Shown one piece after another: positions 1-12,289 of a stretch of 64,000 nucleotides of DNA. The translations under genes were made by a program, and so were the position numbers. Positions within the stretch are counted from its first letter, which is position 1. Each line of letters opens with the position of its first letter. Origin of the DNA: Orychophragmus violaceus (lineage: Eukaryota; Streptophyta; Magnoliopsida; Brassicales; Brassicaceae); contig CM058239.1 in the NCBI GenBank assembly GCA_030180135.1, positions 69,199,823-69,263,822 on the forward strand. The letters are read 5' to 3'. Under the pieces are notes generated by a model, which was not told the DNA's origin, searched no databases, and saw only the letters and a program-made list of their open reading frames with translations.

Positions 1-2
1 CT

Positions 3-1295
3 ATTCGGATTCTACTAGCAACTGCAGCTTTTCATGATTATGAAATTTGGCAGATGGACGTGAAAACCGCCTTCCTGAATGGTATTCTGGAAGAGGATGT
101 GTATATGACACAACCTGACGGTTACATAGATCCAAAGAATGCTGGAAAAGTATGCAAGCTTCATAAATCCATTTATGGATTGAAGCAAGCATCGAGGAGC
201 TGGAATCTTCGTTTTGATGAAGCGATCAAGCAATTTGACTTCATCAGAAACGAAGAAGAACAATGCGTGTATAAGAAATCTAGTGGGAGCAAGATTGTAT
301 TTCTTATTCTGTATGTCGATGACATACTGCTTCTCGGAAACGACATTCCAATGCTGAAGTCCGTAAAGGAATGGCTTGGAAGTTGTTTTTCCATGAAAGA
401 CATGGGTGAAGCCGCATACGTTCTTGGAATCAGGATCTACCGGGATAGATCTAGAAGGCTTATAGGCTTGTGTCAAGATTCATACATTGACAAAGTCCTA
501 CAAAGATTCAGCATGAAGGATTCCAAGAAGGGCTTCACGCCAATGGTACATGGCACAACGCTAAGCAAGAAGCAGAGCCCTACGACGGCTGCTGAGCTTG
601 AGCGCATGAAGAATATTCCTTATGCATCTGCAATAGGATCTGTCATGTATGCCATGATCTGTACTCGTCCTGATGTTGCTTATGCATTGAGCATGACGAG
701 TAGATACCAGTCAAATCCAGGTGAAAACCATTGGATTGCCGTAAAGAATATCTTGAAGTATCTAAGACATACTAAGGATAAGTTCTTAGTGTACGGTGGA
801 AGTGATGTGCTTAAAGTCAGTGGATTCACGGACGCAAGTTTCCAGACAGACCAAGATGATTTCCGGTCACAGTCCGGTTATATCTTTTGTCTGAATGGCG
901 GTGCAATCAGTTGGAGAAGCTCCAAGCAAGACACCGTTGCAGATTCCACTACAGAAGCTGAATATATCGCCGCCTCAGAAGCTGCGAAGGAAGCTGTTTG
1001 GATACGAAAGTTCATTATTGAACTAGGTGTGATACCAGATGCGGCTGAGCCTCTGGCACTGTTTTGTGACAACAATGGTGCTATAGCTCAGGCAAAGGAA
1101 CCAAGATCACACCAGAAATCCAAGCATGTTCTAAGAAGATTTCACTTGATACGTGACATCATTAATAGAAAGGAAGTCAAGATCAGCCGAGTTCAGACAG
1201 ATGATAACGTCGCTGATCCGTTGACAAAGCCACTCCCGAGGCCTAAGCTCGAGTTTCTGACTGAAGCTGTAGGCATTAGAGACATTGAAATGTAA
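3..1295 (+). CDS. Ty1/copia polyprotein, C-terminal part (reverse transcriptase and RNase H), cut by window edge
   Basis: The frame is open from base 3, so the protein enters from outside the window; the first internal Met is at 54. It encodes the end of a Ty1/copia Pol protein, which copies element RNA to DNA in cytoplasmic virus-like particles. Visible RT motifs are WQMDVKTAFLNG, IYGLKQASRSW and the catalytic YVDDILLLG at about 309-335. Then comes copia RNase H with TDASFQTD, the acidic STTEAEYIAASEA block and CDNNGA. The frame ends in TAA at 1293-1295. No stop interrupts the visible part, so this part could be functional. It is followed by about 850 bp of 3' noncoding sequence, a polypurine tract and an LTR. 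The element lies inside the copy-A CACTA transposon. Family assignment is strong; activity cannot be judged because gag, protease and integrase are off-window. Confidence 0.93.
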   Translation: MRILLATAAFHDYEIWQMDVKTAFLNGILEEDVYMTQPDGYIDPKNAGKVCKLHKSIYGLKQASRSWNLRFDEAIKQFDFIRNEEEQCVYKKSSGSKIVFLILYVDDILLLGNDIPMLKSVKEWLGSCFSMKDMGEAAYVLGIRIYRDRSRRLIGLCQDSYIDKVLQRFSMKDSKKGFTPMVHGTTLSKKQSPTTAAELERMKNIPYASAIGSVMYAMICTRPDVAYALSMTSRYQSNPGENHWIAVKNILKYLRHTKDKFLVYGGSDVLKVSGFTDASFQTDQDDFRSQSGYIFCLNGGAISWRSSKQDTVADSTTEAEYIAASEAAKEAVWIRKFIIELGVIPDAAEPLALFCDNNGAIAQAKEPRSHQKSKHVLRRFHLIRDIINRKEVKISRVQTDDNVADPLTKPLPRPKLEFLTEAVGIRDIEM

Positions 1296-2146
1296 TCTAA
1301 ATTTGAGTGGGAGTTTGAGGGCTTTTATTTAGTTATTTGATATGTTCTTGTAAAACATTCTTATGTTTAATGAAATTATTATTTCAAGATTATTTTAACT
1401 GTGATGAAATAATCGTTCCAAAGTGATATGAACCATTTTATAGGTCATCGAAGTAAATGACTTGATCTTGAGTCATCGAAGTCATTTAGCTTGATCATGA
1501 GACCCTATATTTGATAGATGTTTTATATCATCCCGTCCCTAGTCGAAGGTTGTTGAAATTGGAACACCAACAACCGTGTGAGACTGGATTGGTACGTGAC
1601 TTATGACAAAGTCTCAGTGTGTCATAGATGCGCGGCATCAAAGTCAGTACATAGGTGTATGTTTGGAAACATACGACCGGACAAGACCCGCTTATAAGAA
1701 CTCTTCAGGATATTTATATATGTGTCATAAGAGATTCTTACTACGACTATAGAGTATAGTCCTTAGACCTGAGTTCGCATGCATGTGACTGCACATGGAC
1801 TGATGCACTTTGATCATTGTCTAACGCTATCGTTCTGCGATAGTTATAAGGACCTTGTTTGGGTACATTATGAAATGAGTAGTTTACAGTGATGGAACAA
1901 GACGGAATTTGTCCCTCCAATATAAATGGAGTGAATATCTCTAGGCCAATCGGAGATTTGAATACTGGAAAATGCATGGCCATGCTCAAACGGACTGTCC
2001 CGAGTCGTTTGGATTGTCAGTATCGAATCAGAGTCCGATGAACAAGATTAGGCTTTATAAGGATGACACCAATCTTGCCTTATGACTAATCGAGATATTG
2101 TGACAAAAGGATTATGAATACAGAGATTCCAGTACAAGTGGGAGAT
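1296..2146 (+). other. Copia 3' noncoding region ending in polypurine tract
   Basis: There is no coding sequence between the pol stop and the 3' LTR. The stretch is homologous, in reverse complement, to about 45976-46850 of the copia element in copy B, which shows the two elements are related. It ends with a purine-rich run, AAGTGGGAGAT, directly before the LTR. This is the expected plus-strand priming site (polypurine tract). Confidence 0.75.
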
Positions 2147-2819
2147 TGTTGGAATTGTGTCCAGTAATCTCGGTACTGTCTCTAGAAAGTAAGAGTATGT
2201 CAATGATCAGACATAAGTCATATAATACTGGGGGTCATGATGGCTTGCTAGAGTCCGCTCATGATCTATAAGTCTTGGACTTATTGCCTTTATTATATGA
2301 TCCCATATGGGTCACACGCCTAAGCTAACAGAAAAATGTGTAGGAACGGTTTAGCAGAAGTACGGTAAAAGTGCTAGGCATTTACTGTACTTAGAGAGAA
2401 TAAAACGGTTTAGGCACTGTGTGTCGATCGATACACAAGGTGTGTCGGTCGACACAGTGCGCGAATACCGTCGAGTTAATTGATGTTTGGGCCAAATGGC
2501 CCAAACGGAACCAGACAAGTTTTATGAGATAAAACTCGTGTTCAGAACAATTAACCCTAAGCCTGACAGCCGAAAATTCTCTCTCTCTCTGCGCCGAGCT
2601 CCTTGTGGTCTAGCAGCCGTTTTCTGTGATCGCGTGTGTGAACCTTTGGAGGATTCATCCCTCGGTGTTTCTCTGATCTCAGACATACCATCTCTTTCCG
2701 CTGCAAACAGGTATAAGGTGAGATCATCAATTGTTTCTATTCTGAGAAGAACCTAGATCCGCATGTTTAGGTTGATATGAATCTAAGAATTGAATCAGGA
2801 TCAACTAAACAATCCTTCA
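2147..2819 (+). repeat. 3' LTR of the left-edge Ty1/copia element
   Basis: The LTR starts TGTTGGAATTGTG right after the polypurine tract. Most of it aligns in reverse complement to the 634-bp LTRs at 45342-45975 and 51973-52606. It ends near AATCCTTCA at 2819; the flanking CACTA sequence (matching 39479 onward in copy B) resumes at once. The 5' LTR is off-window, so the target-site duplication (perhaps GTATA) cannot be confirmed. It holds a 47-bp palindrome at 2414-2460 and is longer than the copy-B LTR. Confidence 0.8.
2414..2460. repeat. 47-bp nested palindrome in LTR
   Basis: The arms GCACTGTGTGTCGATCGA and TCGGTCGACACAGTGC are near-perfect reverse complements. Each arm also contains its own smaller palindrome around CGATCG or CGGTCG. 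The block is absent from the related LTRs of the copy-B copia element. Confidence 0.7.
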
Positions 2820-3179
2820 GTATACATCCTTGAAGTATTCCTGGGACCATATGCCAGCCATTTCAGAGTCTTCTGATGACTCTCTGAATCAATTGGTACC
2901 TAGTTAATACACAGAAAGATAAAAGATGTCACTGAATATAAAACAGTATTCCAGGGACCATAAACAGGATAAAACAGTTATTTAATACTTACTTGTTCCT
3001 TCAGCCAAGAAGCAAAATTCTGTGTATGAGTGTTCCATAAAACAGTTGCATCGCGTCTACACTTTGAATTTGTGTCTTGCAAATATTGTAGATGCATGCT
3101 TAAGACAAAAGAGATAAAAGACATCAGCTGATTATGAACATCAGAGACATTAAAAGTTAAAAAAGTACTAAGCAGTAAC

Positions 3180-4150
3180 TTACTCTACATAAGGATCCAC
3201 ACATGTCGTATTCTGAATGACAGCGAGATGAGCAATTCTCTTCTCCATATCAGACAAATTAGTTGTGGTGGCTGCTGATATTGGACGACCTTCTAGTATA
3301 GAGTCACTCTCATACTCTATATTCCTATCTAGTTTTTCCTCCACGTTAGTAGTCTTTTTAAGGAAGTCACTAAAGAACCGCACACACTCTTCTGCCAGGT
3401 AAGACTCGGCGATACAACCTTCAGGTCTTGCAGGATTTCTAACAAAATCTTTGAGGACTTTCATGTACTTACAGAGAAATAAGTAGTTAGATTGTATCAC
3501 CTTGTAAGACTTAAAACTTTCAAAATAACAGAAAGGCAATTTTTACCTCTCAAATGGATACATCTAGCGAAAATGGACTGGTCCACCAAGCCTAGCCTCC
3601 CTTCCTAGATGAACTGTCAAGTAAACCATAATGTCGAAGAAGTTTGAGGGAAGTATCTCTCGAACATGCATAGAGTCTCAACGATTTCAGTTTCCATTAC
3701 TGAAATCTGCTCCATATCAATCACTCTCTGGCAAAGGTGATTGAAGAATGCACATAAGAGTAGAATTGCATACCTAGGACCTTTAGGTAATAGACCTCTG
3801 AGAGAAACTGGCAAGAACTACTACATTAACACATGATAGTCATGTGACTTCAGTCCAGAAACCTTATTGTCTTCTAGTAATACGCCTCTTGATATATCTG
3901 AACAATAACCATCATGACCTTTAAAGTCGTAAAGCCGTTTACAGAAGACTTTTTTCTCAGCCTTGTTCAAAGACCACGGAGCTGCTGGAAGATATACTCT
4001 TTTGCCTTTGGTGGTAGGATGCATATCCTTTCTAATTCCAAGCAGTTCAAGATCTTTGCGAGCATTGAGCCCATCTTTTGATTTACCACAGTGAAGTAAT
4101 GTCGAGACAATACTTGCAGCAACATTTCGCTCTATGTGCATCACATCTAA
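3180..4150 (-). pseudogene. CACTA TNP2-like transposase, DUF4218 and C-terminal part (copy A)
   Basis: Read on the minus strand, 4144-3821 gives MMHIERNVAASIVSTLLH, 3814-3617 gives the LPKGPRYAILLLCAFFNHLCQ stretch, and 3539-3180 gives RNPARPEGCIAESYLAEECV. These are conserved parts of the DUF4218 region found C-terminal to the catalytic domain in plant CACTA transposases. Compared with copy B, a CAG codon has become TAG near 3818, and a base is missing near 3645 (copy B reads GAAGCTTGGAGGG, copy A GAAGTTTGAGGG). The 3539-3180 exon is open here, while copy B has a frameshift in it. So this copy is broken in the middle but better preserved at its end. Confidence 0.85.
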
Positions 4151-4415
4151 GTTGTGCCCAATAGGTAGCTCCTGTGTAATACAAACATAGTAAAAGAAAA
4201 AAAGGTCAGAGAACTATAATTTATATGATCTTATTTCAGGTTAATGTTATATATGAACATACCTTCCAATAAGGTAGATTGAAGAATATTGACCTTTTCT
4301 TCCATCTAGACATCTCCTCCTCGTCTACTTATGCTTCTTCCTCTTCCTCAGATTCACTTGAACCATCCTCGCTAACATCTTCTTCTGTTACAGTCTCTGT
4401 TTTCTTTCTCTTCCT

Positions 4416-5008
4416 TCAAGATATTTTAACATTCCCAAAATTGTTTTTGAAGTTTCTCAGCTGCTTTGAAATATCAAGACCAGATAAGATCCTACCATTT
4501 CTCCCATGCTCAGCATGTCCATCAAACCAAGACTTCTTTGCCCTGTACGTATGCGTTGGTGAGAGACCCTTCCTATGAGCCATATACACATGCTTTCTAC
4601 TGAATTTTAGCCACTTACTATCTGTGTTTTTCCCGCATATAAAACACCCCATCTTTCCCTTCACCTTACATCCAGCTAGATTTCCATAAGCAGGGAAGTC
4701 ACTGATGGTCCAGAGAAGGATTGCTTTGAGAGTAAAAATAGATTTACTGCCAGCATCATATGTCAACTCACCTTCACTCCACAGCTGGTTTAGATCATCT
4801 ATTAGGGGCTCTAAGTACACGTCAATGCTGTTACCAGTCTGATGTGGACCAGGAATCAATAAGGTTAGCATAATATTCTCCTTCTTCATGCATAGGTCAG
4901 GCGGCAAATTATAATTAACAAGTAGGACAGGCCAGCAACTATACTTACTATCTTCATGTTGAATGGATTAAATCCATTTGTGGATAATCCAAGCCGCACA
5001 ATCCTTAA
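4416..5008 (-). pseudogene. CACTA transposase catalytic core (Transposase_21-like), copy A only
   Basis: The minus-strand frame 4907-4416 includes LLIPGPHQTGNSIDVYLEPL, LLWTISDFPAYGNLAGC, a CFICGK zinc-ligand-like motif and MAHRKGLSPTHTYR. These are hallmarks of the Transposase_21 (TNP2-like) domain, which cuts and joins CACTA ends. Upstream to about 5008, a frameshifted stretch encodes RLGLSTNGFNPFNM, the usual start of the same domain. The N-terminal region is missing; the sequence jumps to subterminal DNA at about 5010. Copy B has exactly this core deleted but keeps the N-terminus. It is therefore a non-functional fragment. Confidence 0.88.
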
Positions 5009-5450
5009 TCAGCTTTTCATTTCATTTAACGTTGCCAAAGTATAATATTTAAAACACAGAAACGAATCAAGCCACATTGAAACAACGAAAAACAAATCTA
5101 CATTATAAGTCTTAATAATACAATTTGACAGAAGAACTAGAGATAATGCACGATACCAAACAAAGCAGAAACAACAACATTAAACAAAAGTTAAACACCT
5201 AGATCAACAAGCACATAAATGATAGGAAATTTGGTACAAACCTGTGTCATGATAAGAGCTAAAGATAAGCCTCAGATTCCCATTAGTGCACTCACCAACA
5301 CTTGCAAAATAAATTAACACAGTGAGTATAAGGATATGAAATATAATGTGAAGCCATGAAATCAGAATATCTAGTATTGAAGTGTTCAACAAAACAAAAC
5401 AAACCAAACTGAACATATTCATTTGAAGAAAGAATCCACAAAAATCAGAA

Positions 5451-5956
5451 CATAGTAACCAATAATCCACGAAGAATAAGAACAGATGAACAAACGAAGC
5501 TTGAATTCACTGATATCTAAACCAAACATGTTCATTTCTTTCATATCTAAGCTAGATCAGTGATAGTTTTAGATCTAAAATTTGTATAGTGTGACATGCA
5601 TGTAAAATCTAAGAGTACAAATCGAAGCTGTAATCGAAGTAAAGAACAAGAGAACATGAGAACATAGTTAGCATACACAAAATCGACAGATTCCTTACAG
5701 CGACATAGTAACCAATAATCCACGAAGAATAAGAACAGATGAACAAACGAAGCTTGAATTCACTGATATCTAAACCAAACATGTTCATTTCTTTCATATC
5801 TAAGCTAGAGCAGTTATAGTTTTAGATCTAAAATTTGTATAGTGTGACATGCATGTAAAATCTAAGAGTACAAATCGAAGCTGTAATCGAAGTAAAGAAC
5901 AAGAGAACATGAGAACATAGTTAGCATACACAAAATCGACAGATTCCTTACAGCGA
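5451..5956. repeat. 253-bp tandem duplication (two units) in CACTA subterminal DNA
   Basis: Unit 1 starts CATAGTAACCAATAATCC at 5451 and unit 2 starts identically at 5704. The two are almost identical over 253 bp. Copy B has only one unit (about 42565-42820), so the duplication arose in copy A after the segmental duplication, or was lost from copy B. No conserved coding sequence is visible. Confidence 0.9.
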
Positions 5957-6492
5957 CATCTTAAAATCGAATCTTATAAACATCCAAATAAGGAGAAATG
6001 TTGTCAAGAAGAACAAACAGTCGATTGCTAGAAACAATTGCAGAGATGAAGCGAATGAGCAAGAGAAATCAAAGTAAGAAACTTGCCTTCGGCTTGAGCT
6101 CACTGTCAATGGATTTAGGGTTCTTAGGGCCGAATGGATTTATGGTTCTTAGAGGAAAACGGATTTCGGTAGCTTAGGGGTTTTGGGAATGAAAATTAGA
6201 GAACTAATTTTGGTCTGGGATGATTGTTGGAGAAGAGGGAAAATGAAATTGGAGAGGGAACTCGCAGAGGGAAAATGAAGCAAAAGGGGGGAAATGAGTT
6301 ATGTCTTAATTTAGGACCAAAATTTTGCTAAGTGTTTGGCGGTTCACCCAATTTTTTGTTCCCGCTTATGGAAACTCTATTATAGCGTTAATTCAATGAT
6401 ATCTTATAGTTAGGAATTTTCAGAAACATCTACGATAGCATATCAGTAAACCGTGATATGCTTATATACTATGAACGAGACATTTTTTGTAG

Positions 6493-8272
6493 TGTAACGT
6501 TGATTGATGCATACATATAGTCGTGGCATGATAGGGCCGTATATGCATATATACGTATTTAAAGAACGATATCGAATTAATCTAAGTACGGGAATTAAGA
6601 TGGTGTTAAAATATGGAATTAAACCTAACGAACATATAGTGTATGGAATGAGATCGGGATTAGGTTTAATAGATGTTGAAGAGAAAGAAATGAATTAAGT
6701 AAATGAAGGATGAGACATCGGGGAGTTTAGTAAGCTACTAGCTCTAAACCGATGGATCGGGGATTTGATAAAAGATACCTAGTAAAGGTTAAGAAAAAGG
6801 GAAAGTGTTATGATTGGTGAGCGGTCGAGAATGAGTTCAAAGGCTTTAGAAACCCTAATAGGCATGTTTGTGTGGTGAATGTGTTGTTGTGTTGTGGTTA
6901 CTGTTGAGCTTTCTGTGCAGGCCTGTTAGATCGTCTCGGTGTTGGGCCGAGCGATCCGTGTGGACACTTAACTTGGTCATGGGACCGGTTAAGTCGTAGC
7001 CGCTGACTTGGTACGGTGCCGAGTCAGGGTAAAGGTGTGGGTGGGTGTGTGTGTGGACTTGCGGGACATGGTGTTGAGATTGTTTTTGATTATTGCTTGA
7101 GTGTGTTTGCTAGAGTCCAAGCGAGTCTGCGTGTTTATATTTCTGCACTAGGACTCTAGGGTGCGTTAGATCCCGCAAGTCTACGTGTTTGGATACATTC
7201 CGGTACTTCCGACCCGATTGGATCCTAGGGTAGTTTCCTAATCGGATCGTGGTGATTCCGGTTATGGCGTTAACCTACTGAGTGACGCCAGTAAGTGTGT
7301 GATTCGGAGAATACGGGGTCATGTCCTAGGGCCGAATCGCATGGAATCTCAGGTTACCGTGGGGTAGCCCGAGTCACTGCGTATCGACGGGCTGAGAATA
7401 GTGTCCTAGGTCGTGAGACTTCGTGTTTACGTCTAGGAGTCGTGGGTTAGTTACCATGTCGGTAACGGTGGAAACCCGTGGAAGTTACCGAGATCGTAGG
7501 GGCCCAGTGTTGTGTTAGTGTTGGTGGTATTGCGCGATAGATAGATCGAGTCTCAATCGAGAGCATGTGCCGCAGTGCTTCCGATTTCCTCTAATCGCTT
7601 TCTCTTTCTTTTGGAAATTGATTGTGTGTTGTGGGCTTGACAGGACGTGGTAGTGCGTGATCGGCTGTTTATTGTGTTGTTTGTTATTTTGGGGTTTTTG
7701 GGCGGGAATCTGTAGATGTTAGACAAATTAGAAGCCGTAGTGGGGAACCGACTCCCTGGGTGATCTTAGATTGCTCATTAGACTCTTTTTGTGTGTTTTC
7801 AGGTTTAGCAGCGACGGACGCGGGAGGTCCTCGGTGTAGTTTCGGGATCGCTTGTGGCGGGATTTTTATTCGATGATTTTGGGTTTTCCTTCGGTTCGGC
7901 TTTGGCGCCAATTTTGTATTGAGATTTGGGTGTTATTCTTGTTGATTGGCAAAATGATTTTTAAAGACGGTTAAACGTTATGTAACGTTTAATTTACTCA
8001 GAAATGAATATGCTTCCCTGATATTGTGTTTAGTCCGAACCGACACAACTCACGGAAGTAGTACAAGTTGTGAAGCTTTGAATTACGGAAGTGAGGATAG
8101 CGGAGTCAAAGACGGGTTAGTGCTAGCCTTTGTCTCAAACCGATCTGTCTCTGGCTTCGTCTTGTGGCAAACGTTTCCTGTTTGACTTGCTCGGGTTCGA
8201 CTTGGTCATGTTCTTGTTTGATTGTTGACCGGTCAGCTCGACGGTCAGGGGATAATGGGAAAGTGCGTTACA
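6493..8272. mobile_element. Probable solo LTR or LTR-like block, copy A
   Basis: This 1.78-kb noncoding block is bounded by TGTAACG (6493) and CGTTACA (8266-8272), a perfect 7-bp terminal inverted repeat with TG/CA ends as in LTRs. It contains no convincing coding frame and is moderately GC-rich, with GTGTGGG-type runs. Its left TG coincides with the last two bases of the CACTA end, so a target-site duplication cannot be tested. The same structure is at 43354-45159 in copy B. A solo LTR of a gypsy-type element is my inference; I could not match it to an internal region. Confidence 0.45.
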
Positions 8273-8404
8273 CTAACCATCAGACAATAACTCCTCAAAC
8301 ACTCATTAAAAAAAACAACCAACTTACCCAGACTATGGAATATAGGAGTCGTTTACAACCTGTTGAACCAAAATTAATTGTAAACAAATAATCATAATCC
8401 GAGC

Positions 8405-8575
8405 ATGTCCCGTTTCAAAAGCAAAGCAAAGAAGAAGGAACCAAACGATATAGCTACATGTACCCGTAGGCATCGATTCATGGAGAGTTTCGTGATTGAG
8501 ATATTCGAGGAAGAATTTGCGAGAGTCGATAGGGCTTCGGCCAAAGTTAGCTATGAAATGGAAAGCTTTGAATAA
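8405..8575 (+). CDS. Small ORF, 56 codons, unknown function (copy A, intact)
   Basis: An ATG at 8405 opens a 56-residue frame ending in TAA at 8575. It starts MSRFKSKAKKKEPND, a basic N-terminal stretch, and continues with the acidic stretch IEIFEEEFARVDRA. I do not recognise the family. In copy B the same frame is present but split by the copia insertion at the ATAGC site (copy A 8450-8454); the flanking codons are unchanged. It could be the last exon of a decayed gene or a chance frame in transposon DNA. No introns, signal peptide or membrane segment are visible. Confidence 0.35.
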   Translation: MSRFKSKAKKKEPNDIATCTRRHRFMESFVIEIFEEEFARVDRASAKVSYEMESFE

Positions 8576-10100
<1,525 letters not shown>

Positions 10101-10265
10101 ATTTTGAAGCGGCGCTCGAGGCACATTATTAAAACACTCATTTCCTGTAACCTTCTTTAATTCAAGTCCTTTGTTTGGTGAGGGGAAGGTATTTCGTCGT
10201 AATAATTATCTTCCTGATTAACCTTTCTCCCACTATCATTTTATTTGAAACAGAACCAAGGCACA

Positions 10266-11421
10266 ATGGTCCATTACAACTACATAGCAGAAACACAACC
10301 TAACATAGCCGAAACCGGTTGGCGCTTCAGAGTTGAGATTTTCCTCGTCTACCCATACTATTTGTTTGAAGATGGACCACATTGGAGTTTAATCTTGGCA
10401 GACCAGAGAGTAAGTGGATATTATTTGACTGATTTTCCAACATGCAAGACTACACTGGTTCTGACTCTTTGATCTTTATGCATTCACTCATGTGCAGGGA
10501 GCCAAGATCGAAATGGTCATTATCCAGGTGAACTAAATAACCTCTCTAGACTTGAGAAAAATGAAGGCAAGTGGATTGAGATATCTGGAGTTAGGGTAGA
10601 GCGAGCGGATCCCGGTTTCTGTCCAACAAAGTCTCGCCACCGACTTAAACTCACGGAAGACATTGAGATTGAACTTATCGACCCTTTGGACAGCAAGCAC
10701 TACATGGAATTTGTTAGTTTCCCCTATATCTGTGACATAAAAACAGACAGAGACGATCCTATAGGTAAAACTATCGAAAGTTTCCTTCTTTCCAATGTTT
10801 TTGAGACTCTAATCGTGAATCTCTAAATAACAACAAATATCTTGACTAGACACCATGGGCGTTGTCTCGATCATCTGCCCCCTTGAAGTCGATCCCGATA
10901 ACCCTGCAAGGAAAAGGAAAGTGTTCCACCTCAGAGACACCCAGTAAGTGCATTTTTTGGTAGTGTAGCAGTAAACACAATGACCAAAACAATTGATAAA
11001 AGTGTAAATTGTTCGATAATAAGAACAATTGATCAGGATACTTCGGATTTGCTTCTCTTATTCATAATAGGATGAATAAGTTAAAGTGTGTGGTATATGG
11101 CAAATATGTGGTTGACTTCTTCTCTGAATACTTGAAGACTAAGGGTTTAGAAACGATCGTGGTGCTCAAGATGTGGAGGATTGTTCGGACTAGAAGTAAC
11201 TGACGTTTAACATTTTCAATTGTTTATATATAATCATTTAGGATAGTTAGCTAAAGTTCTTGTTTTATATAGGTGAACCTGATGAGACATGGGTTGAGAC
11301 CGTGGAAGGGTTATCGGACTACATGTTCAATCCACGAATTCAGGAGGTTCAAGATCTCAGGTTCCAGCTAGAGGTCGCTGACACCGATGCTGCCAGAAGC
11401 AGTGTTGTTGTCCCTATCTAA
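10266..11421 (+). pseudogene. RPA70-like OB-fold gene, five exons, frameshifted (copy A)
   Basis: It resembles plant replication protein A large-subunit-like genes, which encode single-stranded-DNA-binding OB folds. Exons read as 10266-10409, 10498-10764, 10850-10943, 11071-11195 and 11273-11421, with GT/AG borders. Family features are WRFRVEIFL and LILADQRGAKIE (first OB fold), EGKWIEISGVRV and PYICDI, MGVVSIICPLEV and KVFHLRD (second OB fold), KCVVYGKYVVDF and TIVVLKMWRIV, then FNPRIQEVQDLR near the end. The C-terminal zinc-finger OB fold of full RPA70 is absent. Within exon 2, the GAKIEMVIIQ frame stops near 10533 and the family match continues in another frame from about 10528, so a one-base indel is inferred. 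Copy B shares it. Confidence 0.72.
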
Positions 11422-11962
11422 ATCTCATTATTAATTTAGTGTATGTTACTTTAAAACTCTATCGTTTTATTATGCTTTCGGTTTTAATATGCTTATCGAA
11501 CCTTATTAATTATGCTTTCATGTTTAATATTTCAATTTAATAACGGTAATTGATAGCTAAATTTTAATAAGAATTGATAAATACTCCAAAGTAAGAATTA
11601 TTCGGTGACCTTTAAGAGGCCTCTCCAAATCTATAACTTTCTTTGACTAAGATTAAGAAATCGACTACTATTTGTAATGTTAATAAATGAGAATGAATAC
11701 TAATACAATTGGAAATGAAAATTTTGTTTAATAAAATGATTAATATTAGACAGAGGGAGTAATTAAATACATATACAAGAACTCATATTTTAAGAAATTA
11801 GTTTAGCTCTAATTATTTTTCTTAGTTCTGCTTGTAATATCAGTATATGAGATATTCCACTCAATTCCTATATTATCATTCTGTTTGATAGACTTATTGT
11901 CTTTGATTTTTGTAATTTATAGTGGAAACTTGTGGAACCGACAAATTTGGAGTAATATTAAT
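11422..11962. other. AT-rich intergenic stretch, copy A
   Basis: No gene or RNA is visible. It matches 55577-56117 in copy B almost base for base up to the CACTA insertion site. Confidence 0.6.
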
Positions 11963-12289
11963 CTACACTACAAGAAATATAGGTATTAATAGCAAAAGAG
12001 GATAGCATGAATTCGCTAAGTGCTGTTGTAGAGGATATACTAGAGCGGGGTACTCTATTACGGCATTTAATCAATGCTGTTTCGTTATTATGCTAAGCGG
12101 GAAATAAAAATTGTGTTTTAGAGCCAATTTCTGCTACTAAATGTATGGGCTCCAATACTTAGAAAAATTACCAGAATTAGCGCCATCATGACTCTTAACA
12201 TTTCGTTTCCTCTCTTGTTTTGATATATTGCCATATTTTTTTTCTACGACACTTTCCCATTCACAAAAAAAAATCTCTCTAACTCAATA

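Larger units (their letters stand above)
2820..6494 (-). mobile_element. CACTA (En/Spm) transposon remnant, copy A
   Basis: The right end is at 6494: TTTTTTGTAGTG, which read on the minus strand is the CACTA-type terminus CACTACAAAAAATGTCTC. Subterminal DNA carries ATAGCGTT and GATAGC motifs typical of these elements. The inside holds minus-strand pieces of a TNP2-like transposase. The left part is replaced by the copia element at 1-2819 or lies off-window. An internal deletion joins about 5008 to subterminal DNA, removing the transposase N-terminus that copy B still has. Confidence 0.85.

Noticed and set aside
5204..5797. Hydrophobic minus-strand frames (5204-5470, 5609-5797; also 42318-42584) resembling small membrane proteins
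   Set aside because: They lie in CACTA subterminal DNA, one is created by the tandem duplication, and AT-rich DNA commonly gives Leu/Phe/Ile-rich frames. No independent support.
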